Below are positions 42,301-53,175 of a stretch of 64,000 bases of DNA, piece after piece. The stretch comes from Duganella sp. CF517 (lineage in GTDB: Bacteria; Pseudomonadota; Gammaproteobacteria; Burkholderiales; Burkholderiaceae_D): NCBI RefSeq assembly GCF_900110275.1, contig NZ_FODC01000010.1:79896-143895 (forward strand), read 5' to 3'. The number at the start of each line of letters is the position of its first letter. Positions within the stretch are counted from its first letter, which is position 1. A program made the translations under genes and the position numbers. A model generated the notes under the pieces. That model was not told the origin of the DNA. It searched no databases and saw only the letters and a list, made by a program, of their open reading frames with translations.

Positions 42301-45216
42301 ATGGACATGTTTGCGCTCGACGACGAAGTATCGCAGTGGGAAACCGCCCTGCAGACCCTGCGCGGGCCGGCCCGCCTGCCGGTGCTGGTGCCGCTGGCCT
42401 GGCACCTGCGCCAGCGCGACAGCGCGCGCGCCGTCGCCCTCGCCCGCGAAGGCCTGGACCTGCTGCCCGCCACCACGTTGGCGCCCGAGGCCCAGGCATC
42501 GGCATCGGCGCGGCTGCGGCTGGTCGAGGCGGAGGCCGACTGGCTCGAGGGCCGCCTGCCGGAGGCCGAAGCCAAGGCCGCCGCCGTCGCCGGGCAGTTG
42601 CACGCCAAGGACGACCAGCGCGGCCGCGCCGACACCCACTGGCTGCGCGCCTGGGTCGCCATCGACGGCGGCGACCATCCGGGCGGCATCGCCCACCTCG
42701 AACGCATGGCGGCCGTCGCCGGCCAGTCCGGCGACGCCGAGCGCGTCGCCATCGCCGAAGCGACCATCGCCCGCTGGGCCGTCATCGAAGACATGCGCGC
42801 CGCCGAACGCCGCTGGGGCACCCGCTTTCAACACTTCCAGCACCACCTGGTGGCCGACGCCGGCGCCACCGTGGAACCGGCCGCGCCGCTCGCGCCCAGG
42901 GAGCAAGGCGTGGCCGCGTGGATCGGCGACTTCTTCGGCACCCGCGCCAGCCAGGGCGGCCACTACGGCGCCGCCGCCGGCCACTTCATCCGCGCCTACG
43001 AGGCCGCGCGCGCCACCGGCCAGCTGCGCGCGGCCATCACCGCCGCCGTCAACGTCGGCCTCGATTTCGCCATCCTGCACGACCACCACGCCGCGCTCGA
43101 CTGGCTGCAGCGCGCGCTCGACCTGGCCCGCCCCACCGGCTGGCCGCGCAGCGTCGGCGCCTGCCTGTCGCACACGGCCGACACCATGCGCCGCCTCGGC
43201 CGGCTCGACGCCAGCGCCGACCTGCTGGCCGAAGCGCTGGCGGTGCTGGCGCCGCTGCCGGCCGGCCGCAGCTACGCCTCGGCGCTGCACTTCCTGGGCG
43301 ACCTGTCGCTCGACCGCGCCGACTACGCCGCCGCGCTCGACGCCTTCAGCGGCCTGGAACGGCGCGCCGCCGCGCTGCGCCAGGTCGACCTGCACAGCAT
43401 CGCGCGCCGCGGCCAGGCCCACGCGCTGTGCTTCCTCGATCGTCCGCAGGAGGCGCTGGCCGCCGCCGAGCACGCGATCGAGCTGGCCACCGCCCAGGAC
43501 CACCTGGACAACCACGTGGCGGCGCTGCGGGTGCTGTCGGAGATCCATGCGCGGCACCCGTTGCCGGCGCCGCCCGGCATGACCAAGCCGAACGCCACGC
43601 TGCACTATCTGCACCGGGCGCTGGCGGTGGCCTCGCGCATCGACGGCTACACCCTGCCGGGCGACCTGCTCGACGCGCTCGGCGCCCAGTACGCCCGCAT
43701 CGGCGACCACGCCCAGGCCTACGCCTCGGCGCTGGCGGCGGCCGCCGCGCGCGACAAGACCCACGGCCAGGAGGCCACCAACCGCGCCATCGCCATGCAG
43801 GTGCACCACCAGACCGAGCGCGCCCGCGCCGAGGGCCTGCACCACCGGCTGCTGGCCGCGTCCGAGGCGCACCGCGCCGAGCTGCTGCTGCAAACCACCG
43901 CCACGCTCGAACGGCTGTCGGTGATCGGCCGCGAGATCACCACCCACCTCGACGCCGGCGCCATCTTCGCCGCGCTCAACGCCCACGTGCAGGCGCTGCT
44001 GCCGGCCAACACCTTCGCCATCTACCTGTGCGACCCCGGCTTCGACACGCTGAGCCGCGTGTTCGGCGTCGAGAACGGCGCGCCGCTGGCGAACAACACC
44101 ATCGCCGTCGACAACCCGCGCGCCAACGCCGCGCGCAGCCTGCGCGAGCGCGCCGAGATCTACGTCGACGACGCCGGTCCGGACGACATCTTCCTGGCCC
44201 CCGGCACGCAACTGATGTCGTGCGCGCTGTACGTGCCGCTGCTGGTCGGCGAGCGCACCCTGGGCGTGATGACGGTGCAGGCGGCGCGCGCGCGCGCCTA
44301 CGGCGAACGCGAACGGCTGATCTTCCGCACCCTGTGCGCCTACGGCGCCATCGCGCTCGACAACGCCCAGGCCTACCGCCAGCTGCAGGACGCGCAAACG
44401 CAGCTGGTGTCGCAGCAAAAACTGGCGGCGCTGGGGGCGCTGATGGCCGGCGTCGCCCATGAACTGAACACGCCGATCGGCAACAGCCTGCTGATCGCCA
44501 GCACGCTGCACCAGAAGACCGAGGAACTGGCCAGGCGCCTGGACGGCCCCGGCCTGCGCCGCTCCGACCTGTCCACCTACCTGGACGACGCCGTCGCCGC
44601 CCACGCGCTGGTGATGCGCGGGCTCACCAGCGCGGCCGACCTGGTCAACAGCTTCAAGCAGGTGGCGGTCGACCGCACCACCGAGCAGCGGCGCCGCTTC
44701 GACCTGCAGCAGGTGGCCACCGAGGTCATCGCCACGATGATGAACCGGGTGCGCGCCAGCGGCCACCGGATCGACGTCGAGGTGGCCGCCGACATCGCGA
44801 TGGACAGCTACCCCGGCCCGCTGGGCCAGGTTATCGCCAACTTCATCAACAACGCGCTGCTGCACGCGTTCGGCGGCGCCGACGCCGGGGGCGGCGGCCA
44901 TGGCAACGGCGGCGGGCGCATGTGGCTGCGGGCGGCGGCGCCGGCCGACGGCAAGGTGACCCTGGTGTTCGGCGACGACGGCGCCGGCATCGCGCCGGAG
45001 CACATGTCGCGCATCTTCGACCCCTTTTTCACCACCAAGCTGGGCCAGGGCGGCAGCGGGCTGGGATTGTCGATCAGTTATAATATTGTCACGTCCGTGC
45101 TGGGCGGGCTGATCACGGTCCACAGCGCGCCCGGCGGCACCACGTTCACGCTGGAGCTGCCGCTGACCGCGCCGGCGCCGGCGCCCGGGGCGGCGGCCGC
45201 GCACATCTACCACTAG
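42301..45216 (+). CDS. Large cytosolic sensor histidine kinase with TPR-like and GAF domains
   Basis: The 971-residue product has no signal peptide or membrane segment. Its first 500 residues are helical TPR-like repeats (paired helices rich in Ala and Leu, such as ALDWLQRALDLARP). A GAF-type domain follows (about 540-700, with MSCALYVPLLVGERTLGVMTVQ). Then comes a dimerisation helix with phospho-acceptor His at about residue 720 (VAHELNTPIGN) and an HATPase domain (FINNALLHAF, DDGAGI, GSGLGLSI). It lacks a receiver and has no response regulator beside it. The input is unknown. The start at 42301 follows GAGGA with a 5-nt gap. Confidence 0.88.
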   Translation: MDMFALDDEVSQWETALQTLRGPARLPVLVPLAWHLRQRDSARAVALAREGLDLLPATTLAPEAQASASARLRLVEAEADWLEGRLPEAEAKAAAVAGQLHAKDDQRGRADTHWLRAWVAIDGGDHPGGIAHLERMAAVAGQSGDAERVAIAEATIARWAVIEDMRAAERRWGTRFQHFQHHLVADAGATVEPAAPLAPREQGVAAWIGDFFGTRASQGGHYGAAAGHFIRAYEAARATGQLRAAITAAVNVGLDFAILHDHHAALDWLQRALDLARPTGWPRSVGACLSHTADTMRRLGRLDASADLLAEALAVLAPLPAGRSYASALHFLGDLSLDRADYAAALDAFSGLERRAAALRQVDLHSIARRGQAHALCFLDRPQEALAAAEHAIELATAQDHLDNHVAALRVLSEIHARHPLPAPPGMTKPNATLHYLHRALAVASRIDGYTLPGDLLDALGAQYARIGDHAQAYASALAAAAARDKTHGQEATNRAIAMQVHHQTERARAEGLHHRLLAASEAHRAELLLQTTATLERLSVIGREITTHLDAGAIFAALNAHVQALLPANTFAIYLCDPGFDTLSRVFGVENGAPLANNTIAVDNPRANAARSLRERAEIYVDDAGPDDIFLAPGTQLMSCALYVPLLVGERTLGVMTVQAARARAYGERERLIFRTLCAYGAIALDNAQAYRQLQDAQTQLVSQQKLAALGALMAGVAHELNTPIGNSLLIASTLHQKTEELARRLDGPGLRRSDLSTYLDDAVAAHALVMRGLTSAADLVNSFKQVAVDRTTEQRRRFDLQQVATEVIATMMNRVRASGHRIDVEVAADIAMDSYPGPLGQVIANFINNALLHAFGGADAGGGGHGNGGGRMWLRAAAPADGKVTLVFGDDGAGIAPEHMSRIFDPFFTTKLGQGGSGLGLSISYNIVTSVLGGLITVHSAPGGTTFTLELPLTAPAPAPGAAAAHIYH

Positions 45217-45249
45217 TGCGTTTCGGGCCGCGCCGGCAGCACAATCTGC

Positions 45250-45285
45250 GGCAATTCGCCCCTTTGGCCGAATTGCCTTTATAAT
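45250..45285 (+). promoter_or_regulatory. argF promoter with perfect 9-bp inverted repeat
   Basis: GGCAATTCG (45250-45258) and CGAATTGCC (45269-45277) flank a 10-nt spacer, and a perfect TATAAT -10 lies at 45280-45285, about 60 bp before argF. The symmetry could be a repressor site or a terminator for the upstream kinase gene. It does not match the known ArgR box well. Confidence 0.45.
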
Positions 45286-45344
45286 TGTTCGGCTCAGCCG
45301 GCCGCGCATCCAGTCACGGGCCAGTTCACCTGTCAGTTGTCATT

Positions 45345-46271
45345 ATGCCTATCCAAAAACCGATCAAGCATTACCTGCAGTTTTCCGACTTCACGTTGGC
45401 CGAATACGAATACGTCATCGAGCGCGCGCACCTGATCAAGCGAAAGTTCAAAAACTACGAGATCTACCACCCGCTGATCGACCGCACGCTGGTGATGGTG
45501 TTCGAGAAGAACTCGACCCGCACCCGCCTGTCGTTCGAGGCCGGCATGCACCAGCTGGGCGGCGCCGCCATCTACCTGAACACGCGCGACTCGCAACTGG
45601 GGCGCGGCGAGCCGGTCGAGGACGCCGGCCAGGTGATGAGCCGCATGTGCGACATCATCATGGTGCGCACCTTCGGCCAGGACATCATCGAGCGCTTCGC
45701 CGCCCATTCGCGCGTGCCGGTGATTAACGGCCTGACCAACGAGCACCACCCGTGCCAGGTGTTCGCCGACATCTTCACCTTCTACGAGCACCGCGGCCCG
45801 ATCGCCGGCAAGACCGTGGCCTGGATCGGCGACGCCAACAACATGCTGTATTCGTGGCTGCAGGCGGCCGAGGTGTTCGGCTTCCACGTCAACGTCTCCA
45901 CGCCCAAGGGCTACGACATGGACATGTCGCTGGTGTCGACCGACCGCTATACCTTCTTCGCCAACCCGGCCGACGCCTGCGAGGGCGCGCACCTGGTCAA
46001 CACGGACGTCTGGACCAGCATGGGCTACGAAGAGGAAAACGCCGCCCGCATCAAGGCCTTCGACGGCTGGATCGTCGACGCGGCCAAGATGGCGCGCGCC
46101 GCGCCCGACGCGCTGTTCATGCACTGCCTGCCCGCCCACCGCGGCGAGGAAGTGGCCGCCGACGTCATCGACGGCCCGCAGTCGGTGGTCTGGGACGAGG
46201 CGGAAAACCGCCTGCACATCCAGAAGGCGCTGATCGAATACCTGCTGCTCGGGCGCCTCGACGCGCAGTGA
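45345..46271 (+). CDS. argF: Ornithine carbamoyltransferase
   Basis: The 308-residue product has the carbamoyl phosphate site STRTR (in FEKNSTRTRLSFEAG), NEHHPCQVFADI and the ornithine-site HCLPAHRGEE. It catalyses ornithine plus carbamoyl phosphate to citrulline in the cytoplasm. The start MPIQKPIKHY is chosen over the upstream frame because it matches family N termini. argG follows 56 bp downstream, so the last steps of arginine synthesis except ArgH are together. Confidence 0.95.
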   Translation: MPIQKPIKHYLQFSDFTLAEYEYVIERAHLIKRKFKNYEIYHPLIDRTLVMVFEKNSTRTRLSFEAGMHQLGGAAIYLNTRDSQLGRGEPVEDAGQVMSRMCDIIMVRTFGQDIIERFAAHSRVPVINGLTNEHHPCQVFADIFTFYEHRGPIAGKTVAWIGDANNMLYSWLQAAEVFGFHVNVSTPKGYDMDMSLVSTDRYTFFANPADACEGAHLVNTDVWTSMGYEEENAARIKAFDGWIVDAAKMARAAPDALFMHCLPAHRGEEVAADVIDGPQSVVWDEAENRLHIQKALIEYLLLGRLDAQ

Positions 46272-46327
46272 GCCCCGCAGTGATCCCCGGATAAAACCTA
46301 CAACACTTCACCTCCATTGGAACTAGC

Positions 46328-47560
<1,233 letters not shown>

Positions 47561-47580
47561 CCCGGCCGGCGCCAGCGAAA

Positions 47581-47605
47581 AAACCGCCTCCGGGCGGTTT
47601 TTTTT
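47581..47605 (+). terminator. Rho-independent terminator after argG
   Basis: AAACCGCC (47581-47588) pairs with GGCGGTTT (47593-47600) around a TCCG loop, followed by a run of eight T's in all. It closes the argF-argG transcript and separates it from the Wsp operon. Confidence 0.92.
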
Positions 47606-47726
47606 CGCGCAAGTCAAGTCTCGCGTCCCCAGGCGGCCACACTCGACGCCGCGCGGCGACGGTTTCTCAGCCGCGCCCCGCGACGAGATGATACATTGCG
47701 TCAAGAACACACCGCGCGGAGCGAAA

Positions 47727-49541
47727 ATGCTGCAACACCTCAGTATCAAGACGAAACTCGGCGCCGGCTTCGGCGCCATCGTGGTCATCATCCTGATCCT
47801 GCTGACGCTGGCCTACACCAACTTCAGCAAACTGTCGCAGGCCAGCGCGTGGGACCGCCACACGCTGCAGGTGCTGCTCGAGGCCAACCGGGTCGAGACG
47901 GCGCTGGTGCAGATCCAGACCTCCACCCGCGGCTTCATGCTCACCGGCGAGGAAAGCGTGACCGTGCCGATTCCCGCCGAGGAAGAGGCGGCGCGCCGCC
48001 ACCAGGCCAATATCGCCGCGCTCACGATGGACAACCCCGGCCAGCAGCAGCGCCTCAAGCGCCTGGCGCCGATGATCGACAACTGGATCGACAACGTGAT
48101 CCACCCGCTGCTCGACAAGCGCCGCGCGCTGAACCGCCAGGTCGGCGTGTCGCAGCAGGTGGCCACGTCGTCCGATGTGCTCAACGGCGCCAAAACCATC
48201 GCCGACGCGCGCGCGCTGCTGGCCGAGATCAGCGCCGAGGAAAACCGCCTGCTGGCGCTGCGCACGGCCACCTCGTCGCAACTGCAGCAAACCATGTCGC
48301 TGCTGCTGATCCTCGGCGGCGGCGTCTGCGTGGTGCTGGCCGGCGTGGTCGGCTACCTGCTGGCGCAGGCGCTGCTCGGGCCCCTGAACCACCTGACCGC
48401 CGCCGTCGGCCGCATCGCCGGCGGCGAGGCGTCGGCGCGGGCGAAGGTGGTCTCGCGCGATGAACTGGGCCAGGTCGGCGACGCCTTCAACCGCATGGCG
48501 CAGTCGATCCAGGACAGCCAGCTGGCCGAGCAGGCGGCCACCAACCTGCTCAAGTCCAAGGTCGATTCGCTGCTCGGCGTGGTGTCCAAGGCCGCCTCGG
48601 GCGACCTGACCGGCAAGATCGCGGTGGCCGGCGACGACGCCATCGGCCAGCTGGCCCATGGCCTCGACAGCATGTTCGACAACCTGCGCGCGTTGCTCAA
48701 CAACGTGCAAAAGGCCGGCATCCAGGTCACCACCTCGGCCACCGAGATCGCCGCCTCGGCCAAGCAGCAGGAGGCCACCGGCATCGAACAGGCCCAGACC
48801 AGCGTCGAAATCCTCAGCACCACCAAGGAAATCTCGGCCAACACGGCGCAGCTGCTGCGCACCATGGAGGACGCCACCGCCGTCGCCGACTACACCACCA
48901 GCGCCACCGCCGAAGCCCAGAACAACCTGCAACGCATGGACGGCACCATGCAGCACATGGTCGCGGCCACCGATTCGATCAACGCCAAGCTGGCCGCGCT
49001 GTCGGAGAAGGCATCCAACATCAACAGCGTTTTGATCACCATCACCAAGGTCGCCGACCAGACCAACATCCTCTCGCTCAACGCCGCCATCGAGGCCGAG
49101 AAGGCCGGCGACGCCGGCCGTGGCTTCTCGGTGGTGGCCACCGAGATCCGCCGCCTGGCCGACCAGACGTCGGTGTCGACCTGGGACATCGAACAGATGC
49201 TCAAGGAGATGCAGTCGGCCGTCTCGGCCAGCGTGATGGGCATGGACAAATTCTCCGAGGAGATCCGCCGCAGCGTCGGCGAGGTGCGCCAGGTGACCGA
49301 CCAGCTCTCCGGCGTGATGGACCAGGTGCAGAAACTGGCGCCGCAGTTCGACGCCGTGCTGCAGGGGATGCAGTCGCAGGCGGTCGGCGCCCAGCAGATC
49401 TCGGAGACGATGATGCAGCTCAACGACGCCACCCAGCAGACGGTCGAATCGCTCAAGGCCACCAGCGAGGCGGTGCACCAGTTGCAGTACGCCGCCGGCG
49501 ACCTGCAAACGAGCGTCGCCAACTTTGCCGTCGCCGCCTAG
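47727..49541 (+). CDS. wspA: Wsp-type surface-sensing chemoreceptor, first copy
   Basis: The 604-residue receptor has membrane segments at about residues 13-35 and 193-215. A CHASE3-like helical periplasmic domain lies between them (VETALVQIQTSTRGFMLTGEE), then a HAMP domain (ALLGPLNHLTAAVGRIAGGEAS). Its signalling domain is of the Wsp class (TNILSLNAAIEAEKAGDAGRGFSVVATEIRRLADQTSVST). It is the first gene of the Wsp operon. The start at 47727 follows GGAG. The next gene is a tandem duplicate of identical length; the last 609 bp of the two differ at about five positions. Confidence 0.92.
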   Translation: MLQHLSIKTKLGAGFGAIVVIILILLTLAYTNFSKLSQASAWDRHTLQVLLEANRVETALVQIQTSTRGFMLTGEESVTVPIPAEEEAARRHQANIAALTMDNPGQQQRLKRLAPMIDNWIDNVIHPLLDKRRALNRQVGVSQQVATSSDVLNGAKTIADARALLAEISAEENRLLALRTATSSQLQQTMSLLLILGGGVCVVLAGVVGYLLAQALLGPLNHLTAAVGRIAGGEASARAKVVSRDELGQVGDAFNRMAQSIQDSQLAEQAATNLLKSKVDSLLGVVSKAASGDLTGKIAVAGDDAIGQLAHGLDSMFDNLRALLNNVQKAGIQVTTSATEIAASAKQQEATGIEQAQTSVEILSTTKEISANTAQLLRTMEDATAVADYTTSATAEAQNNLQRMDGTMQHMVAATDSINAKLAALSEKASNINSVLITITKVADQTNILSLNAAIEAEKAGDAGRGFSVVATEIRRLADQTSVSTWDIEQMLKEMQSAVSASVMGMDKFSEEIRRSVGEVRQVTDQLSGVMDQVQKLAPQFDAVLQGMQSQAVGAQQISETMMQLNDATQQTVESLKATSEAVHQLQYAAGDLQTSVANFAVAA

Positions 49542-49583
49542 GCATGGGACAATGCGGCCGCCCGTGTCGTCATGGAGAGAAAA

Positions 49584-51398
49584 ATGTTGAAGCACCTGAG
49601 TATCAAGACCAAGCTGTATGTGGGCTTCGGCGCCATCCTTGCCATCATCCTGCTGCTGCTGGCGATCGCCTACAGCCGCTTTAACAGCCTGTCGGAGGCC
49701 AATGCGTGGGACCGGCATTCGATGGACGTGATCCAGGCCATCGACAACCTGCGCAACGACCTGCTGCAGGTGCAGGTGGAGGCGCGCGGCTACTACCTGA
49801 CCGGCACCCCGGCGCGGCTGGAGCGGGCGCGCAAGGAGCTGCTCGACATCCCGGCCTCGGTGCAAACGCTGCAAAAGCTGGTGAGCGACAATCCGCAGCA
49901 GCTGGCGCGCTTCCAGCAACTGCAGGCGATGACCGAGCGCTGGGGCAAGGACGTCATCTCCACCCAGCTGGCGATGCGCGAGCAAATGGGCGACAAGCCC
50001 GGCGCGGCCGACGCCATGGGCCGCACGCCGCAGCTGTCGGGCACCAGTTCGGCCATCGGCGACATCTACAAGTTCATGGCCGCCGCCACCGCCGAGGAAA
50101 AGCGCCTGCTGTCCGAGCGGACCGCGGCTTCCGAGCGCCTGCAGGAAGGCATGCGGCTGGTGCTGTCGGCCGGCGGCCTGGTTTGCGTGGCGCTCGCCGC
50201 GCTGGTGTCCTGGCTACTGGTGCGCGCGCTCACCGCGCCGTTGAATCATCTCACCGCCGCCGTCGGCCGCATCGCCGCCGGCGACCAGTCGGCGCGCGCG
50301 ACCGTGCTGTCGGGCGATGAACTGGGCAAGGTCGGCATCGAATTCAACCGCATGGCGCAATCGATCCAGGACAGCCAGGCCAACGAGCAGGCGGCCACCA
50401 ACCTGCTCAAGTCCAAGGTCGACTCGCTGCTCGGCGTGGTGTCGAAGGCCGCCTCGGGCGACCTGACCGGCCGCATCGAGATCACCGGCACCGACGCCAT
50501 CGGCCAGTTGGGCCATGGGCTCGACCGCATGTTCGACAACCTGCGCGGCCTGCTCAACAACGTGCAGAAGGCCGGCATCCAGGTCACCACCTCGGCCACC
50601 GAGATCGCCGCCTCGGCCAAGCAGCAGGAGGCCACCGGCATCGAACAGGCGCAGACCAGCATCGAGATCCTCAGCACCACCAAGGAGATCTCGGCCAACA
50701 CCATCGAACTGCTCAAGACGATGGAGGACGCCACCGCCGTCGCCGACTACACCACCAGCGCCACCGCCGAGGCCCAGAACAACCTCAAACGCATGGACGG
50801 CACCATGCAGCACATGGTCGCGGCCACCGATTCGATCAACGCCAAGCTGGCCGCGCTGTCGGAGAAGGCATCCAACATCAACAGCGTTTTGATCACCATC
50901 ACCAAGGTCGCCGACCAGACCAACATCCTCTCGCTCAACGCCGCCATCGAGGCCGAGAAGGCCGGCGACGCCGGCCGTGGCTTCTCGGTGGTGGCCACCG
51001 AGATCCGCCGCCTGGCCGACCAGACGTCGGTGTCGACCTGGGACATCGAACAGATGCTCAAGGAGATGCAGTCGGCCGTCTCGGCCAGCGTAATGGGCAT
51101 GGATAAATTCTCCGAGGAGATCCGCCGCAGCGTCGGCGAGGTGCGCCAGGTGACCGACCAGCTCTCCGGCGTGATGGACCAGGTGCAGAAACTGGCGCCG
51201 CAGTTCGACGCCGTGCTGCAGGGGATGCAGTCGCAGGCGGTCGGCGCCCAGCAGATCTCGGAGACGATGATGCAGCTCAACGACGCCACCCAGCAGACGG
51301 TCGAATCGCTCAAGGCCACCAGCGAGGCGGTGCACCAGTTGCAGTACGCCGCCGGCGACCTGCAAACGAGCGTCGCCAACTTCGCCGTCGCGGTCTAG
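49584..51398 (+). CDS. wspA: Wsp-type surface-sensing chemoreceptor, second copy
   Basis: The 604-residue product has the same architecture as the upstream copy. It is collinear with it at a fixed 1857-bp offset, with no net insertion or deletion. The N-terminal sensor half is clearly diverged (for example AIDNLRNDLLQVQVEARGYYLTGTP), while the final 200 residues are almost identical. The ribosome site GGAGAG favours MLKHLSIKTKLYVGFG at 49584. WspA clusters on surface contact and activates WspE. Having two sensor variants with one output domain suggests two stimuli feed the same pathway. Confidence 0.92.
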   Translation: MLKHLSIKTKLYVGFGAILAIILLLLAIAYSRFNSLSEANAWDRHSMDVIQAIDNLRNDLLQVQVEARGYYLTGTPARLERARKELLDIPASVQTLQKLVSDNPQQLARFQQLQAMTERWGKDVISTQLAMREQMGDKPGAADAMGRTPQLSGTSSAIGDIYKFMAAATAEEKRLLSERTAASERLQEGMRLVLSAGGLVCVALAALVSWLLVRALTAPLNHLTAAVGRIAAGDQSARATVLSGDELGKVGIEFNRMAQSIQDSQANEQAATNLLKSKVDSLLGVVSKAASGDLTGRIEITGTDAIGQLGHGLDRMFDNLRGLLNNVQKAGIQVTTSATEIAASAKQQEATGIEQAQTSIEILSTTKEISANTIELLKTMEDATAVADYTTSATAEAQNNLKRMDGTMQHMVAATDSINAKLAALSEKASNINSVLITITKVADQTNILSLNAAIEAEKAGDAGRGFSVVATEIRRLADQTSVSTWDIEQMLKEMQSAVSASVMGMDKFSEEIRRSVGEVRQVTDQLSGVMDQVQKLAPQFDAVLQGMQSQAVGAQQISETMMQLNDATQQTVESLKATSEAVHQLQYAAGDLQTSVANFAVAV

Positions 51399-51412
51399 GA
51401 ACGGGCCGCGCG

Positions 51413-51883
51413 ATGAAACTGCTCGTCTTCCACATCGGCGCCGACCGCTATGGCCTGCGCCTGCGCGACGTGGTGCGCGTGGTGCCGCTGCTCGAGCTCA
51501 AACACCTGCCGCTGGCGCCCGACGCCGTGGCCGGCCTGATGGATTACCACGGCCAGTCGGTGCCGGTGATCGACTTGTGCCGCATCAGCGGCCTGCCCGC
51601 CGGCGCCGATTATTTCGACACCCGCATCATCGTGGTCGACTACCACATGCCGCACGGAGGCAGCCATCCACTCGGGCTGCGCGCCGAGCGCGTGCTGGGC
51701 GTCCGGGAGGTCGGCGAGGCGCGCCTGACCGACAGCGGGGTGCTGGCCGCGCCCTTCCTCGGCCAGGTGGCCGGCGATGCGGACGGCATGCTGCAACTGG
51801 TCGAACTGGAGCGGCTGCTGCCGGCGCCGCTGCGCGCCACGCTGTTCCAGGCGGCCGGCACGCCGGCGGACCCGCTGCCATGA
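51413..51883 (+). CDS. wspB: CheW-like coupling protein WspB
   Basis: The 156-residue product is a single CheW domain: MKLLVFHIGADRYGLRLRDVVRVVPLLELK, GLMDYHGQSVPVIDLCRISGL, and LRAERVLGVREV. CheW proteins link the receptor to the kinase CheA/WspE. It starts 15 bp after the second wspA copy and its stop overlaps the wspC start in ATGA. The length is close to WspB of Pseudomonas (about 170). Confidence 0.92.
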   Translation: MKLLVFHIGADRYGLRLRDVVRVVPLLELKHLPLAPDAVAGLMDYHGQSVPVIDLCRISGLPAGADYFDTRIIVVDYHMPHGGSHPLGLRAERVLGVREVGEARLTDSGVLAAPFLGQVAGDADGMLQLVELERLLPAPLRATLFQAAGTPADPLP

Positions 51884-53163
51884 CCCCGGCCCAGGCCATG
51901 CTGCACGCCGCGACCGGCTTGAGCCTGTCCAAATCCGAGGTCGACCGCGCCATCCGCCAGCGCGTCGAGGTGACCGGCGCGCGCGACGCCGCCGCCTACC
52001 TGAAGGACATCGCGCCGAAGGAGCTGGAAGCGCTGGTAGAGCTGGTGGTGGTGCCGGAATCGTGGTTCTACCGCGATCAACAAGCCTTCCACGCGGCCGC
52101 CGACTACCTCGCCGCGCGGCTGGCATCGGCGCCGGAGCGCTTGCTGCGGATCCTGACGGTGCCGTGCGCCGGCGGCGAGGAACCCTACACGATGGCGATG
52201 GTGCTGTCGGACGCCGGCATCCCGGGCGACCGCTTTATCATCGACGCCGTCGACATCAGCCAGGGTTGCATCGAGCGCGCAAGGACCGGCATCTACGGCC
52301 GCAACGCGTTCCGCAACCAGGACCTGGCCTTCCGCGAGCGCCACTTCAGCGCCTGCGCCGGCGACGAGTTCCGCATCAACGACGATATCCGCAGGCAGGT
52401 GCGCTTCAAGCAAGGCAATGTGCTGGAAGCGGACCTCGATGCGCGCGCCGGCTCCTACGATGTCATCTTCTGCCGCAACCTGTTGATCTACTTCGACAAG
52501 CCGACCACGCGGGCGGCGATCGCCAAGCTGGATCAACTGTTGCGGCGGGACGGCCTGCTGTTCGTCGGCTACGCGGAAGTACCGTCGCTGTGCCAGAACG
52601 GCTTCGCGCCGCTGCCGTATGCCCAGGCCTTCGGTTTGACCCGGGAAGTGGCGGTTGAACGGCGCAAGGTGGCCCGCGTGGCGATGCCGCCGCAGCCCCT
52701 GCCGGCGCCGCCGCAGGCGCGGCCGACGCTGCGCAACGCGCCCGCGGCGGCGTCCCCGCCGCCGCGTTCGCCGGCGCCCCCGCCCCCGCCCCCGCCCCCT
52801 TCCGCGCGGGCCGCGGGCGCGCCGCCGGGCGCCGTCACCGCGCCCACCGCCGACCTGCTGGCCGACGCGCGCCGCCTGGCCGACCTGGGACAAGTCAGGG
52901 AGGCCGAGGGCAAGTGCCGCGATTATCTGGCGCAAGTGCCCGATTCGGCCGACGCCTATTTCATCCTCGGGCTGCTCAACGAATTGACCAAGAAACTGCA
53001 GCTGGCCGAAGACTACTGGAAGCGCTGCATCTATCTGCAGCCGGACCACTACGAAGCGCTGTGCCATCTGGCCCTGCTGGCCGAAACCAACAGCGACGCC
53101 GCCACCGCCGCCGCGCTCAAGGCGCGCGCGGCGCGCATCTACAAACGCCAGCAGGCATCATAA
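51880..53163 (+). CDS. wspC: CheR-type receptor methyltransferase WspC with TPR tail
   Basis: The 427-residue product has a CheR domain (PESWFYRDQQAFH, LTVPCAGGEEPYTMAMVLSD as the SAM site, IDAVDISQGCIERAR, FCRNLLIYFDKPT). A Pro-rich linker (about residues 270-310) follows, and a C-terminal TPR segment (PDSADAYFILGLLNELTKKLQLAEDYWKRCIYLQPDHYEALCHLALL). It methylates WspA for adaptation. The start is the ATG at 51880, overlapping the wspB stop. Confidence 0.92.
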   Translation: MTPAQAMLHAATGLSLSKSEVDRAIRQRVEVTGARDAAAYLKDIAPKELEALVELVVVPESWFYRDQQAFHAAADYLAARLASAPERLLRILTVPCAGGEEPYTMAMVLSDAGIPGDRFIIDAVDISQGCIERARTGIYGRNAFRNQDLAFRERHFSACAGDEFRINDDIRRQVRFKQGNVLEADLDARAGSYDVIFCRNLLIYFDKPTTRAAIAKLDQLLRRDGLLFVGYAEVPSLCQNGFAPLPYAQAFGLTREVAVERRKVARVAMPPQPLPAPPQARPTLRNAPAAASPPPRSPAPPPPPPPPSARAAGAPPGAVTAPTADLLADARRLADLGQVREAEGKCRDYLAQVPDSADAYFILGLLNELTKKLQLAEDYWKRCIYLQPDHYEALCHLALLAETNSDAATAAALKARAARIYKRQQAS

Positions 53164-53175
53164 GGGCGTCCACAC

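Noticed and set aside
42250..45309. Minus-strand frame of 1019 codons opposite the large histidine kinase
   Set aside because: No motifs; composition of Gly, Val, Arg, Gln, and His typical of antisense G+C-rich frames.
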